From: Medicago truncatula
Lineage: Eukaryota > Streptophyta > Magnoliopsida > Fabales > Fabaceae
Assembly: GCF_003473485.1 (NCBI RefSeq)
Contig: NC_053045.1
Coordinates: 41,520,494 to 41,584,493, forward strand
DNA length: 64,000 bases
Direction: 5' to 3'
Below the pieces are notes generated by a model, which saw only the letters and a list, made by a program, of their open reading frames with translations, did not search any database and was not told the DNA's origin. This document shows positions 12,071 through 22,430 of the stretch, piece after piece (position 1 is the stretch's first letter; each line of letters opens with the position of its first letter). A program made the position numbers and the translations under genes.

Positions 12071-12511
12071 ATTCAACCACCTTACATATTGGAGATTAAC
12101 TTGTTTATAATCTTCCTTCGTGTATCAAAGTAGCTTATTCCTTGTGGTAGTTGTTTCTTGTTTAAGGTTAGGTTTGGTTTGACATAGTTTTTGGTTGTGG
12201 ATTATTTTGTGTATTGATAATTGATTGTTACATTCAATTGAAGTGTGAATCTCTTGTTCAGATTGAATTGTTCTTTACACATTGCAACTAATTCAACCAC
12301 CTTACATATTGGAGATTAACTTGTTTATAATCTTCCTTCGTCTATCAAAGTAGCTTATTCCTTGTGCTAGTTGTTTCTTGTTTAAGGTTAGGTTAGGTTT
12401 GGTTTGACATAGTTATTGGTTGTGGATTATTTTGTGTATTGATAATTAATTGTTATATTCAATTGAAGTGTGAATCTCTCGTTCAGATTGAATTGTTCTT
12501 TACACATTGCA
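12071..12511. repeat. 220-bp tandem duplication
   Basis: Copy one is 12071-12290 and copy two 12291-12511, both beginning ATTCAACCACCTTACATATT and ending TTCTTTACACATTGCA. They are nearly identical; copy two has an extra TTAGG unit in GGTTAGGTTAGG and a few substitutions. The duplication lies inside an unassigned repeat-like region (about 11470-12660) that has no readable protein. Confidence 0.85.
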
Positions 12512-12662
12512 TTGCTTATTATCATTCGTATCTTGTGCGCAATTTCGAATAGTCATTCGTTTTTCAAAAAGAGTTTCAAAACCAAACTTTTTAAGAGCTT
12601 ATCGTTGTATCTGTCATATTGGATAACACAAGAAAAGAATGACTCACTCATCAACAATAGTC

Positions 12663-12875
12663 TAGGCTGTTAATGTGATTGCAAAAACTTGTAAGTCACG
12701 AAATGAGGCCATAACTAATGCACCTATTTGTGAAGTGATTGGTGAGATTCAAAACATGGATGAAGTTACCCGTGATCAAGAATTTTATAAAATATGCTGT
12801 CAACTAATGATGTTTAAGCCAGCAAGGGAGATGTTTGTATCGCTACGAGTTTTTGAGGAAAAAAGGTTGACTTAG
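12663..12875 (+). pseudogene. C-terminal relic of a Myb/SANT-like transposon-associated protein
   Basis: A 66-codon open frame contains YKICCQLMMFKPAREMFVSL followed by EEKRLT, the type of ending seen in Myb/SANT-like proteins (L10-interacting or PIF/Harbinger ORF1 relatives). The SANT domain is absent and the frame opens abruptly after the tandem repeat region, so this is at best a truncated remnant. Identification is by resemblance to the family ending only. Confidence 0.35.
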
Positions 12876-13672
12876 CTCAAATTTGCAACATATAACCCTA
12901 CACTATATTCAAACATAAATCAATTCACATTCAACTCACTTTTAACCAAAATTAATTCTCTCAAACTCAATTCTATCAAAAATAATTCTCGCCGCAGCCA
13001 AACCTAACACATACTTAGGGTATTTTTGGTAAGGCTAGAAAACAAGCTTATAGCTTATAAGCTCGTATGACAAAAAAAAGTCATCTTTGGTAACGTTATT
13101 TTATCATGAGCTTATAACTTATTTCACGAGCTTATTATTTTTCGGACGTTGTTTTAAATAGCGATTGAGTTTATCGCTTATCATAAATTAATAAATTTTA
13201 TTATAAATTAAAAATATCATTTTTTGTCATTTTACATTTATCGGATAGTTAAACCGCTATTTTTACCAAATACTTCAATTATCCTATCAGCTATCATTAA
13301 TAAGTCATCAGATATAAACTATCAATTTCAACTGTAAACTATCACATAACTTATCAATTATCCGTTATTTTTACCAAAACTTTAATCTACTTGTCCTTTC
13401 TCTCTGGATCCCGTGGGCAAAAAACATTGGACATGTTGGTTTATTTGTTTGTACTCGATAGAATTTTAAGGTATTGAATGCTAAATAAGTGTTTTATTTT
13501 TTTATTATCAATTAAAAGACCTTGAATGCTGTTTTTTTTTTCTTCTTATGCTGGAACACTATCTTGATATTTGAATGTTGATCGAGTGTTTGTGCTTTAT
13601 TATTTCCATCGGTAGCCTGTACACAATGGACCAAAAAGAATAGTTGAAAATGTAAATATTTTCAAATAGAAT
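12876..13672. other. Gene-free stretch with possible decayed hairpin repeats
   Basis: 13018-13385 has GTATTTTTGGTAA near its left end and TTATTTTTACCAAAAC near its right end, with AAGCTTATAGCTTATAAGC palindromes between. This looks like a decayed foldback MITE, but no clean target duplication was found. The rest is AT-rich filler. Confidence 0.35.
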
Positions 13673-13823
13673 AATGATATTTGTACAATTATTTCGGGAC
13701 AACTTTTGTGACACTCTTCTTTTTCTCTTTTTTTATTGGTCAAAAACAATTGAGGGAGAGAAAAAAAAAAAAAAAGTTAAAATTGTCCAAAAATTATAGT
13801 AAAATGGTTGTACAAATATCATT
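13673..13823. mobile_element. Short MITE, 151 bp
   Basis: Perfect terminal inverted repeats: AATGATATTTGTACAA at 13673-13688 and TTGTACAAATATCATT at 13808-13823. The core TTTTTATTGGTCAAAAACAA recurs at about 32018-32037 in a second copy of the same family. Confidence 0.8.
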
Positions 13824-15675
13824 TAAGATCACTTTGTTATTCTTTGTTTTTAGTTTTCATTGACTTTTGGGTGCAGCCAGTGAGTTGTAGGCTTGTAGCT
13901 CTATTGGCTGGTATATATTTTTATTTTCCTATAACAAGTTAAGAGTTTGTTTGGGTAAATCAACAAGTTTCTTTGACCATTTTATATGTTATTGGTACAA
14001 AGTTTCAATTGGTTTATCAACGACTAATCTCCATTGTGTATATGGGCACACAAGATGAGGTTTCCACTCTCAACCAATTTTTTCTCCATAGACGGTCATT
14101 GAATTCCTGATCACTGACTTACTTAAGAAAACCAAATCAATTTTTTTAAGAAAACCAAATCATTTACCATTAAACCAACCTATAGTTGGTAGGTGCATAA
14201 GCAGGCTAAGAATGCTGAAACAGAAATGAATATTTACCATATGACTATGGATAGAAGATTTCAGAATGATATGGATAGAAGATTATGTGGTAATCAATAA
14301 GATAATCTAACTACAGATTAGCAATACATAGGACCTTTACTAACAGAGTGTTGGATTTGAACACAAGTCATACCACTGCTATGGACAGAAGATTATACCG
14401 TAATCAATAAGATAACAGCTAATGTTTAGAACTTCAAATCAGACAATGAATACACAATCAAATTCAATGTAATTATTTCTATCCAGAAATCAAACTTGGG
14501 TTAAAGAAGTTATATTTAGCTAGTAACTAATGCTGAAAAAAAGTAACCAATGCTAAATGAATTACATGAGCTCATTTAAAAGAGTAAAACTCTACTTTGG
14601 ACAGGGAGAGTCAATGAGAGAATTTCTGAAGCAACTTCAACCAACCAAACAAGACCAATTAAGACAGCAGCTCTAACAAGTAATCAATACATAATCCAGT
14701 TGGTATGATGCAATTTCCAGGAGATTTAAAGAAAGACTAAATCATATCAAAGGGATCCTGAGGTTTTAATGCTCCTGATTTGTAGTTACAAAAATATAAA
14801 CTGGTTTTGTAGGTCTAATAAGCAATATAATTTAATTAGGTAACAAATCACACATTTATATGCATAAGCAATATAATTTAATCATGTAACAAATCACACA
14901 TTTATATGCTTTTTCTTCCTTCCATTCATATATACATACATAAATATCATTATGGGGCACAAATTAATGATCATCAACAAAGATTGTTTTACAGAATTCA
15001 TATACTGATGACCATATCTTTTCTCAAGAACATTTGTTTGGCATGTTACAGTTTACATATTTCATCAAGCCTTAATCACAAACAAGTAACATTCAACAGA
15101 AAGAAAAGAAGAAAAAAAAACTGATGAAAATCAAACCAGAACTTAAGAGCAACATAAACAAGTTCAGTTGTCTCAGACAATTCCAATCCAATAGATTGAT
15201 AGCATGACAATATCAAATGATAAGTAACATAACAATGAATCAAAATGTTCTGTAGAGGACATTGGTATAAACGCCAAATGGTACGAATTATGAAACTATT
15301 CAATCCAAATGGACATCGGTATAAACACCAAATGATACAGTGCAGTATGATTCATTTTAACTCAGAAGTCTAAAAAAAATCATCACAAAAACATCCATTA
15401 TTAAACTATCAATTATCAAAATCTTTGATCTTCTTTTCTCAAGAACCACAAAAACACCGATTTAATCAATCTATAACATCATCAAAAGACTTGTAAACAA
15501 CAAACATGAATATCCTCAAAAAATTATAACTATGATGATGCTCAAGAGGCAGTATTTACATTACCGCGTCCACACAAATTAACAAGAGTGGAAGCAGAAA
15601 AATTGCATACATCTTGAAACATCGTGAATCAGTATACCTTTCCCCCACCAATTAAGAATCTGAAACTGAACTGAA
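13824..15675. other. Gene-free AT-rich stretch with short duplications
   Basis: No protein gene seen. Around 14240-14420 the phrase ATGGATAGAAGATT followed by GTAATCAATAAGATAA occurs in diverged copies. At 14818-14909 there is a 46-bp tandem duplication, described separately. The right part probably includes the 3' UTR of the ALP1-like gene. Confidence 0.5.
14818..14909. repeat. 46-bp tandem duplication
   Basis: Copies at 14818-14863 and 14864-14909, each ATAAGCAATATAATTTAAT... to CACATTTATATGC, differing at only a few positions. Confidence 0.85.
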
Positions 15676-16875
15676 CTAACTAATTTTCTTTGCCATAGTA
15701 GCCAATGTTGCCCTCATCGCCAAAGCCTTCGAAGTCTTCACAGGATCATCCTCCAACACAAAAGGATCCACACTCTTCCTCTGATATTCAAAATCACTAA
15801 CCAAAGCAGAAAAATCCTCCCTCATCAACAAACTATTATGAAGAATCGAACAAGCACCGATATAAGCCACAGCCATCTTAATCTCCTCGCGAACCGGTTT
15901 ACTCAGAACACCCCATTTCCTCAAACTAGCATCAGTTTTAAAAGCTGGAATCCGCATTAGTCCATGAGCAGCATTGAAAGTCTCTTCAACAGAACCAGTA
16001 ACACATACATTATCAGCAAAAGGTACCATTAGCCAAGGAAGTAAAGGATACCCAGAATCACCAATCAAATACTGATTAACCCCGTTAACGGACGGAGCAT
16101 TCAAAAGACTTCCTTCCTCAATATCATTAAACAAACTTGAAGCTTTTAAAATCGTATAATCAGTTTTATGACCGAAATAACCCGCGGCAATGCTAAGTAT
16201 TCGACATGTAGAATCAACGACTATTTGAGCCGCAATCGATGAATGTGGCTGTTGTGGTGATGTTGAAGGGGCAATTTGGAAGCGTGATGAGAAAACAACG
16301 CCAGAACAATTAGGTAAACCGGAGATTGATTCGAAATTCTGCAAAATTGATCGATCATTTGCGTTTGGGAAAGAAACCCAAAAGCGGAAATTGGTACAAA
16401 GAACTCTACAAAGCTGTTTGACGCAAAATTTAGCGACGGAAACAGTGACGTTGAATTGGTTAGCGATTTGTTGATAATCGGAGCCGCTGGCGAGACGGAA
16501 GAGACCGATACCGAGACGAACGCCGGCGGTGAGGTTGAGAGGTAAAAGGTACGCCGGGTCACGGCATTCAAGGAGAGGTTCGAGTAAATTGGTTAACCAT
16601 TCAAACGTAGAGGATGTCATGAGGAACGTGGTGGGGAACCAATCGGGATTAGGGATGAGACGGTGGTGGTAGCGTTTGCGTTTGCGGGAGAGGAGGGTGG
16701 TGGTTACGGCGGTTTGTTGAGAGAAAAGAAAGTGGTGGATGAGGGAGAATGTTTCGGTGGAATTAGGAGGGAGGGAATTAGGGGGGAAGGAATTAGGAGG
16801 GAAAATGAGGAGGAGGATGAGGAGGAGTTGAGAGACTAGGGAAGAAAGTAGCGCAGCTAATTTGCGAGATTCCAT
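15676..16875 (-). CDS. ALP1-like protein, domesticated Harbinger transposase, 399 aa
   Basis: An uninterrupted intronless frame with the DDE_Tnp_4 (Harbinger nuclease) fold. A helical region at about 85-165 (FEWLTNLLEPLLECR ... DYQQIANQFNVTVS) resembles the N-terminal part of HARBI1-like proteins, and the nuclease-like region runs from about 190 to 350. The third catalytic position is kept in YLIGDSGYPLLPW (Asp273) and GHKTDYTILKAS keeps an Asp. The first motif, normally GxIDGTHI, reads SGVVFSSRFQI, and the region normally holding the last Glu reads FNAAHGLMRIPAFKTDASLR, so cleavage activity is probably lost. No terminal inverted repeats border the gene. Known domesticated relatives such as Arabidopsis ALP1 and HDP1 act in chromatin complexes; a similar role here is inference. 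The N-terminus is Leu-rich, then PPNS occurs three times (residues 26-39). Confidence 0.85.
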   Translation of the reverse strand: MESRKLAALLSSLVSQLLLILLLIFPPNSFPPNSLPPNSTETFSLIHHFLFSQQTAVTTTLLSRKRKRYHHRLIPNPDWFPTTFLMTSSTFEWLTNLLEPLLECRDPAYLLPLNLTAGVRLGIGLFRLASGSDYQQIANQFNVTVSVAKFCVKQLCRVLCTNFRFWVSFPNANDRSILQNFESISGLPNCSGVVFSSRFQIAPSTSPQQPHSSIAAQIVVDSTCRILSIAAGYFGHKTDYTILKASSLFNDIEEGSLLNAPSVNGVNQYLIGDSGYPLLPWLMVPFADNVCVTGSVEETFNAAHGLMRIPAFKTDASLRKWGVLSKPVREEIKMAVAYIGACSILHNSLLMREDFSALVSDFEYQRKSVDPFVLEDDPVKTSKALAMRATLATMAKKIS

Positions 16876-18120
16876 GAAGGAACGGAAATCGAGGTTAGGG
16901 GGGGTTTTAGGGGCTAATAATTTTTAGGGGTATTTTTTCATTTTGATTTTGGTTGGGAATGGGTAAGTAAAGGGTAGGGTAGAGAGTGTAAATATATACT
17001 GACTCATTCTGTAGAATACTGCCCTTTCATTGGTTCTAATTGTACTATCAATGAACCTTCTATTTCGGCGCCGTTTATGCCTTTTCGAACATTCTATTTT
17101 TGTCCCCCATGTGTCATTATGATATTTATTCTCACCTCTATTTTACCCTTTTTCATTCTTTTCTCTTTTTCTATATAGAACACGACAGGACAGACCTTAT
17201 GGCTTTGAGAAAGTTCACCATAGATGTACTAATTGTTGGATTACGATGAGAGTCTCGGGTGTTGCGGAAGGGGCGAAACTCGAGATCATTACACCGAGTC
17301 AAAAAATAATAGTACCGTAATTTAAATCCTTATGACATTAGATATATCGATAATAAATGTTGAACTCACACTTTTGCAATGTATGATGTAACTCTTTGCA
17401 ACAAACTTTTATTGGCTTGTACTTTTCATTCCATCACGATATTCCCTCTAGTCTCAAATCAGTAGAAGTGTATATATAATATAAATATATTAAGAATAAT
17501 TAAATTTAATTTTCCTCATAAAAATAATTGTATTTTAAAATTATTCTTGCTTTTTATTTAATTTTGTATAAGAAATTGTTTTTTGAAGGACATTTTGAAA
17601 ATAATAGCATTTAATATGGTCAAATTTATTATATTTGGAACCACAACACTCTCTTACTCACACAAAACAACAGGGTAAAACAATGTTTTTTCTTTTCAGG
17701 GAAATAGGGTGAAACAATGTTATTATTTAATTGAATTTAAGTGGTTAATAAAATTTGAGTTTGATTATTGAGTGAAATCGTTTTTTGAATAGATATTACT
17801 TAATTTCCGGCCGAACACTAAATTACTATGGAGGGTCAACACTCAAAAAAGTTAAACACTTGATATTTCATTTTAAAAATTACTCTCTCCCTCTTAATTA
17901 TAAGAATGTTTAGAAAAAATTGTTTGTCCTTATGTATAAGACCCTCTATAAATTTGAGGGGATGTCATATTATCAATTTGTCTTGAAATATGAAAACTAA
18001 CATTGAATACGTTTATATACTAAATGTAATTTAGTAATCATTGCACATTTCAAACAAATTTATCATTTAAAAAAAAAAATTAATATCTGTGATTTTTTGT
18101 ATATATATATATATAGAGAG
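16876..18120. other. Upstream region of the ALP1-like gene, then AT-rich sequence
   Basis: Contains the presumed promoter of the minus-strand ALP1-like gene, with a GC-rich spot at TTTCGGCGCCGTTT (about 17064). 17881-17900 starts like a Stowaway terminus (TACTCTCTCCCTC) but no matching right end was found. No gene seen. Confidence 0.45.
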
Positions 18121-18309
18121 GGTGTTTCAAATGAGAAGAGTTTTTAAATGAGAGGGTGAGATGATGAAACATCAACCTTTAGATTAAATATACGGTTTAG
18201 ATTAGATTTTAATTTAATACAAAACACGTGACTCTCTTTCATTCTCTCTCCCACGTTAATAACTATGAGTCTATGACTCTCACTCTTCCATCTCCTTTTG
18301 TTCTTCCTA

Positions 18310-18552
18310 TCAAGTTTCTCCATAAGACTCTTCTCCAATTTGGTTTCCCACAGAACAATAACCAAGACTGATCTTAACAACATCATCAGCAGTAACTTTC
18401 TCAAACAATCCTTCAAGAGATTTATGAGCCTTTGAAGTAGCAGCAAGTGACCTCAAACCAGTTTTATCAACAGTTTCTGACATCCTTAATGACTCACAAG
18501 TAGAGAAATCAATAGTAGCAGAAAGAACATTCAAGATAATGCTTTCTTCCAT
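18310..18552 (-). CDS. Unrecognised open frame inside the long-TIR element
   Basis: An 80-codon frame starting MEESIILNVLSATIDFSTC and containing SLEGLFEKVTADDVVKIS. Its composition is protein-like, not AT-rich noise, but it matches no family I can name. The short phrase encoding MEESII is duplicated just upstream (near 18573-18595). It could be a captured exon or remnant of an element gene. Function unknown. Confidence 0.25.
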   Translation of the reverse strand: MEESIILNVLSATIDFSTCESLRMSETVDKTGLRSLAATSKAHKSLEGLFEKVTADDVVKISLGYCSVGNQIGEESYGET

Positions 18553-18625
18553 AGCTTCTCAAAAAAAATAAGATAATGCTTTCTTCCATAGGTATAAACT
18601 CCATAATAATATCTTCAATTTGATC

Positions 18626-18786
18626 ATAACTATTATCATGTTGAAAATGAACATGAACGTGAGTTATACCATCTATATTACACGTCATATGTATGTCTTT
18701 GAACAAATGAAAATCAATATCCTGCTCATTATCCCTGTACCTGTTACTATTATCATGTTGAAAATGAACCTGAACGTGAGTTACCC
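18626..18786. repeat. Direct repeat, two copies 120 bp apart
   Basis: Copies of about 41 bp at 18626-18667 and 18746-18786 read ACTATTATCATGTTGAAAAT and then GAAC.TGAACGTGAGTTA, differing at about two positions. Both are inside the Mutator-like element. Confidence 0.75.
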
Positions 18787-20407
18787 TCGTCGTTACAATT
18801 AACCTTGTTCCATAATTTTTTTACTTAATTAAGGTAGTTAAAATATGTTCATTGGGTTCATATCAGTACCTTAAAGTGGACAGGGAAACTGTTAAAATAT
18901 GGTGTGTAATTAATTGGTTGTTGGAAAAGTATGGTGTGAAAGACTTGTACCAAAATATTTTGATAGGTGGGATTGGTAACAACTAACAAATCTTGACTTG
19001 ATTGTAAAAGACTTATAAAAGCCTTATAACATGAATATTAACCAAAATCTGTTACTGATTCAAGCGTGTACAAGAAGCACAACAAACTCGAGAGCATAAC
19101 AAATACAAGCGTCTCCGACATACCGGAAAACAAGCCCAAAACAGATCCTTAAACAGTCAATTGTTTAAAGAGGCCTATTTAGTTTTATTGGTTAAATTTT
19201 CAGCATTTTAAATGTTCGGATATCAAATTATGCAGCTGGCAGTAATCTTATACAATTTCAATCAAACTTCTTGATCTGAACTAAGCACTGGCAGTAATCT
19301 TTAATAGACAGTAGCAACGTTAATTTAAATCAACATTGCAAAAATTAATTACAAAAACATTAGGTCATCAATTCCTTTAACATTAGGTCTTCTAACTTAT
19401 CAATTCCTTAAACCCATCAGTCGAGGATTTTTCAAAAATCGGCGACGGCAAACAACTTTTTCGTCTTCACCGGTTGTGTTCATGGCGGCGAGAAGAGAAG
19501 GAGATGGCGAGGTAGATTTGTGCGATGATAAGTGATCTGTAGAATTGTAGAGATTTAAGTGAATCTGGGAGCAGATTTGAAGAGATGACCAGGACAATAA
19601 AATTGAGATTTAAGAACAAGAAGGTTACAGTTATGGCAACGGTGAACAAATTTTCACGGATTCTGTTTGTTGCAACGAGAAGAGAGGGTGAAGTAGGAAA
19701 TTGAAATTGAGAGGGATGCTCGTTTCCCCTAGAAAAGGAGATGGAAGAGTAACGTGAGAGAGAGAATGAAAGAAGTCACGTGCTATGTATTAAATTAAAA
19801 TCTAATCAAAACCGTATATTTAATCTAAAGGCTGATGTTTCATCCTCTCACCCTCTCATTTAAAAACTCCTCTCATTTGAAACACCATATATATATATAT
19901 ATAAAGGAACCAATGGAGTAGAAAATTATATACAAATATTTTTCATATAATTTGACTTTGTCAAAAAAAGTTGAATACATCCCTTTTAATCCAACAAATA
20001 GATTGGTCTAGTTCGTAATAATTCAACTCAAATTTTATAAGAATTTGAGATTAAATTCTGCCACCGATTTGATAAATTTGTTGGTGAATAATATATAATT
20101 ACATCTTGTAGGATTCTCTAGATATTGAAGCTTTCCCCGACTCCAATGAACCCATCAAGTCAAATCCATATCCATATCCATCTAACTTAAAAAAAATAAA
20201 ATCACTTTCAAAAATAAAATAAAAACTAGTAAAATATCCTCTCTATTCCTTTATGAGCTTGGTATTATAGGCCATTACAACACTTGTTAAGGAATAAAAA
20301 ATATATACAAATTTGTGTTGAAAAAACAACTTAAAATCAAAATTCCCTAAAAAAAAAACATAAAGATCAAAATATTTTCATCTTTTTTATTTTTAAATAC
20401 TTTTGAT

Positions 20408-20490
20408 TTTAAATTGTTAAGGAGATGGTTCTGTTACGTGGTTGTAGGTTTTAAATTGTCAAGGAGATGGTTCTGTTACGTGGTTGTAGG
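20408..20490. repeat. 41-bp tandem duplication spanning the LINE 5' junction
   Basis: 20408-20448 and 20449-20490 are near-identical (TTTTAAATTGT[T/C]AAGGAG, then ATGGTTCTGTTACGTGGTTG). The copy includes both target-site sequence and the first bases of the LINE, so the duplication was made during or after insertion. Confidence 0.8.
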
Positions 20491-21766
20491 TGGAGGATAG
20501 GTGATGGGACTCAAATCCGCGTAATGCATGACCCTTGGCTTCGAAATGAACATGGAGGTTGGCTAGCATCTCCGCAAAACCAAGACGTGTATGATTTATT
20601 CTTGGCTGATTTGATGATTGAAGGGGGTAAGGAGTGGGATGTTGACAAGATTTTTGATTTGCTGTCTTTTGAAAGTGCAAACTCTGTTTTGAAGACTCCA
20701 TTGTTCCCTTCGGTCCAAGATGATCAAGTGATCTGGCAAGAGGAGCAGAATGGGGTTTACTCCGTTAAGACGGGGTATCGAATTGATGCGCGTGATGTTG
20801 TTCCGGCATCTCAATACCAAGTTCGAGGAGACTGGAACAAATTGTGGAAAGTGTGTTCCCCTCCCAAGGCTCGTAACCTATTATGGAGGATTTGTCCGGG
20901 TTGTATCCCTACGCGTGTAAAGTTGGTCCATCGTCAGGTGCCGTGTGCTTATCTCTGTCCCTGGTGTGGTCTGGAAGCTGAAACGGATTGGCATGCTTTT
21001 ATTGGGTGTACAATTGCTAAGGAAAGCTGGTCTTTTGCGGGACTTTCAGAGTTGTTGCATGAGTTAGTATTTAATATTTGCAGTTGTGAGAGTGCAAATG
21101 CAGTAGGCCGGGGTGCAGTTTTGTTATGGCAGATTTGGTCAGCCAGAAATGATGTTGTGTGGAATGATACTTGTGAGACTTCAATTACAATTGGTGGATT
21201 GGCAGTGATTGGTTGGCAGCAATGGAATCAGGTGCAAACTATGCGGGATTCGAGCCATCCTACAACTATGCATATGTAATCTAACAATAGTTGGGAGCCA
21301 CTGGGTTACAGATGGCTGAAATGTAACGTCGACACCGCAGTACACAAGACTGGAGTTGCTTATTCCATAGGGTGTTGTTTTCGAAATTCTGAGGGTCGGT
21401 TTGTTCATGCTCAATCAGCGTGGAAGGTTGCGAATTTGACAGTTCTTCTTGGAGGGGAAGCTTGGGCTATGCAGCATGCTATTCAGGTAGCCATTGACAA
21501 AGAGTGGCATAGAGTAATTTTTGTATCTCTTCCCCAACACATGGCAGATCCGAGTTTCATGTCTTAGTTTCTCTTATTAAGTCTATTTTAGTTTTACATC
21601 CTAACTTTGAGGTAAAGTTTAGGCGACAAGCGAACATGGCTGCTCACACTCTTGCTAAGGCGGCTTGTTCTTGGGCTAGTCATCGTATATTTGAGATTTG
21701 TCCTGCTTGTATTGATTCTATTTTAAATAATGATATGAATTAAGTTTGCTTTGGTTAAAACAAAAT
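20470..21766 (+). mobile_element. 5'-truncated LINE (L1 type): zf-RVT and RNase H part
   Basis: The frame 20467-21279 begins in the C-terminal part of a LINE ORF2: WRIGDGTQIRVMHDPWL, VIWQEEQNGVYSVKTGYR, WNKLWKVCSPPKARNLLWR, CPWCGLEAETDWHAFIGC, which is the zinc-binding zf-RVT domain. After its stop, pieces of RNase H follow (WLKCNVDTAVHKTGVAYSIG, GGEAWAMQHAIQVA) with later stops. Endonuclease and polymerase are missing because of 5' truncation. An exact 14-bp target-site duplication, TTGTCAAGGAGATG, borders it at 20456-20469 and 21767-21780. The 3' tail is only a short A-rich run, so the insertion is not very young. Confidence 0.88.
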
Positions 21767-22041
21767 TTGTCAAGGAGATGAATGAAGTATGTAATGAACA
21801 ATTGTGATAGAGAGAAGATTGAACAAAAGTTAGGAACAATATATTTTTAGAAACAATGAAAAATAATATTTTGTCATTTTCGAAATCTTAAAATTGTATA
21901 TCTATTTTCAAAACTTATAGAAGAAAATTGCGAGGAAAGTATTAAGTCGTCAATATATTTTTTAAAAAGTGCCATAAACTTTTAAAAATAAAACATTTCT
22001 AGCGACTCACATGCAATTGTTACTATCATTTATCTCTTTTA

Positions 22042-22046
22042 AAAAC
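22042..22046 (-). terminator. Pol III terminator of the first tRNA-Arg
   Basis: On the minus strand the tRNA 3' end is followed after about two bases by a T-rich run (GTGTTTTTAAAAG), matching the oligo-T stop used by RNA polymerase III. Confidence 0.6.
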
Positions 22047-22047
22047 A

Positions 22048-22120
22048 CACGCCCGGTGGGACTCGAACCCACAATCGCTTGATTAGAAGTCAAACGCCTT
22101 ATCCATTAGGCCACGGGCGC
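22048..22120 (-). tRNA. tRNA-Arg (anticodon UCU)
   Basis: A 73-nt cloverleaf on the minus strand: acceptor GCGCCCG/CGGGCGT (G1 opposite U72), D arm GCCT..AGGC, anticodon loop CTTCTAA flanked by TTTGA/TCAAG, and T arm GTGGG-TTCGAGT-CCCAC, which also supplies the B box. No intron. A run of five T follows soon downstream as the Pol III terminator. Confidence 0.95.
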
Positions 22121-22309
22121 TGGTTGTTTACTATCATTTACCTTATCAATAAAAATATTCTTCTTGACTATTTATGGTAAAGAGATATAGTAAGAATGAT
22201 ATAAAATCAATAGGTAAGGTTGTATTTTAAATTACACTTAGGCAACAAATTTATTAATTTTCTTAATATATATGTAAATAACTTTAACACGATAGAAAAT
22301 AAATTATTC

Positions 22310-22430
22310 TTTTTATTAGTAGATAGACGAAATGGCAAAGCCGTTATAAACTCACACACACAAGTGGAGGTGTCATGGTTCGAACCCCAATCAAGACGTC
22401 TGACCTAACTAAAATCCTTGAGGGACCCAA
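22310..22430 (+). mobile_element. Possible tRNA-derived SINE fragment
   Basis: A consensus-grade B box, GGTTCGAACCC at 22377-22387, lies about 45 bp after an A-box-like AAATGGCAAAGCC (22331-22343), the arrangement of a tRNA-derived SINE promoter. No cloverleaf forms and no clear tail or target duplication was identified. Confidence 0.4.

Larger units (their letters stand above)
18121..19886. mobile_element. Long-TIR Mutator-like element, about 1.77 kb, non-autonomous
   Basis: Terminal inverted repeats of about 150-190 bp. The left starts GGTGTTTCAAATGAGAAGAG at 18121; the right mirrors it, ending CTCATTTGAAACACC at 19886. Both arms continue through CCTTTAGATTAAATATACGG and the stretch around CACGTGAC to CTTCCATCTCC. 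The left arm has a roughly 24-bp extra segment. The element sits in a (TA)n tract, so the target duplication cannot be separated from the microsatellite. No MULE transposase is present. The interior has two minus-strand open frames (18310-18552 and 19400-19597) whose origin I do not recognise; they could be captured host sequence. Confidence 0.85.

Noticed and set aside
11470-12660. Considered as an LTR or untranslated part of a retroelement
   Set aside because: No matching second terminal repeat, primer-binding site or protein remnant could be found, so it is left unclassified.
13018-13385. Possible foldback element with TTTTGGTAA ends
   Set aside because: The ends pair only over about nine bases and no target duplication was found, so it is only mentioned in the filler description.
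17881-18045. Stowaway-like start TACTCTCTCCCTC
   Set aside because: No inverted right end followed by TA within a reasonable distance.
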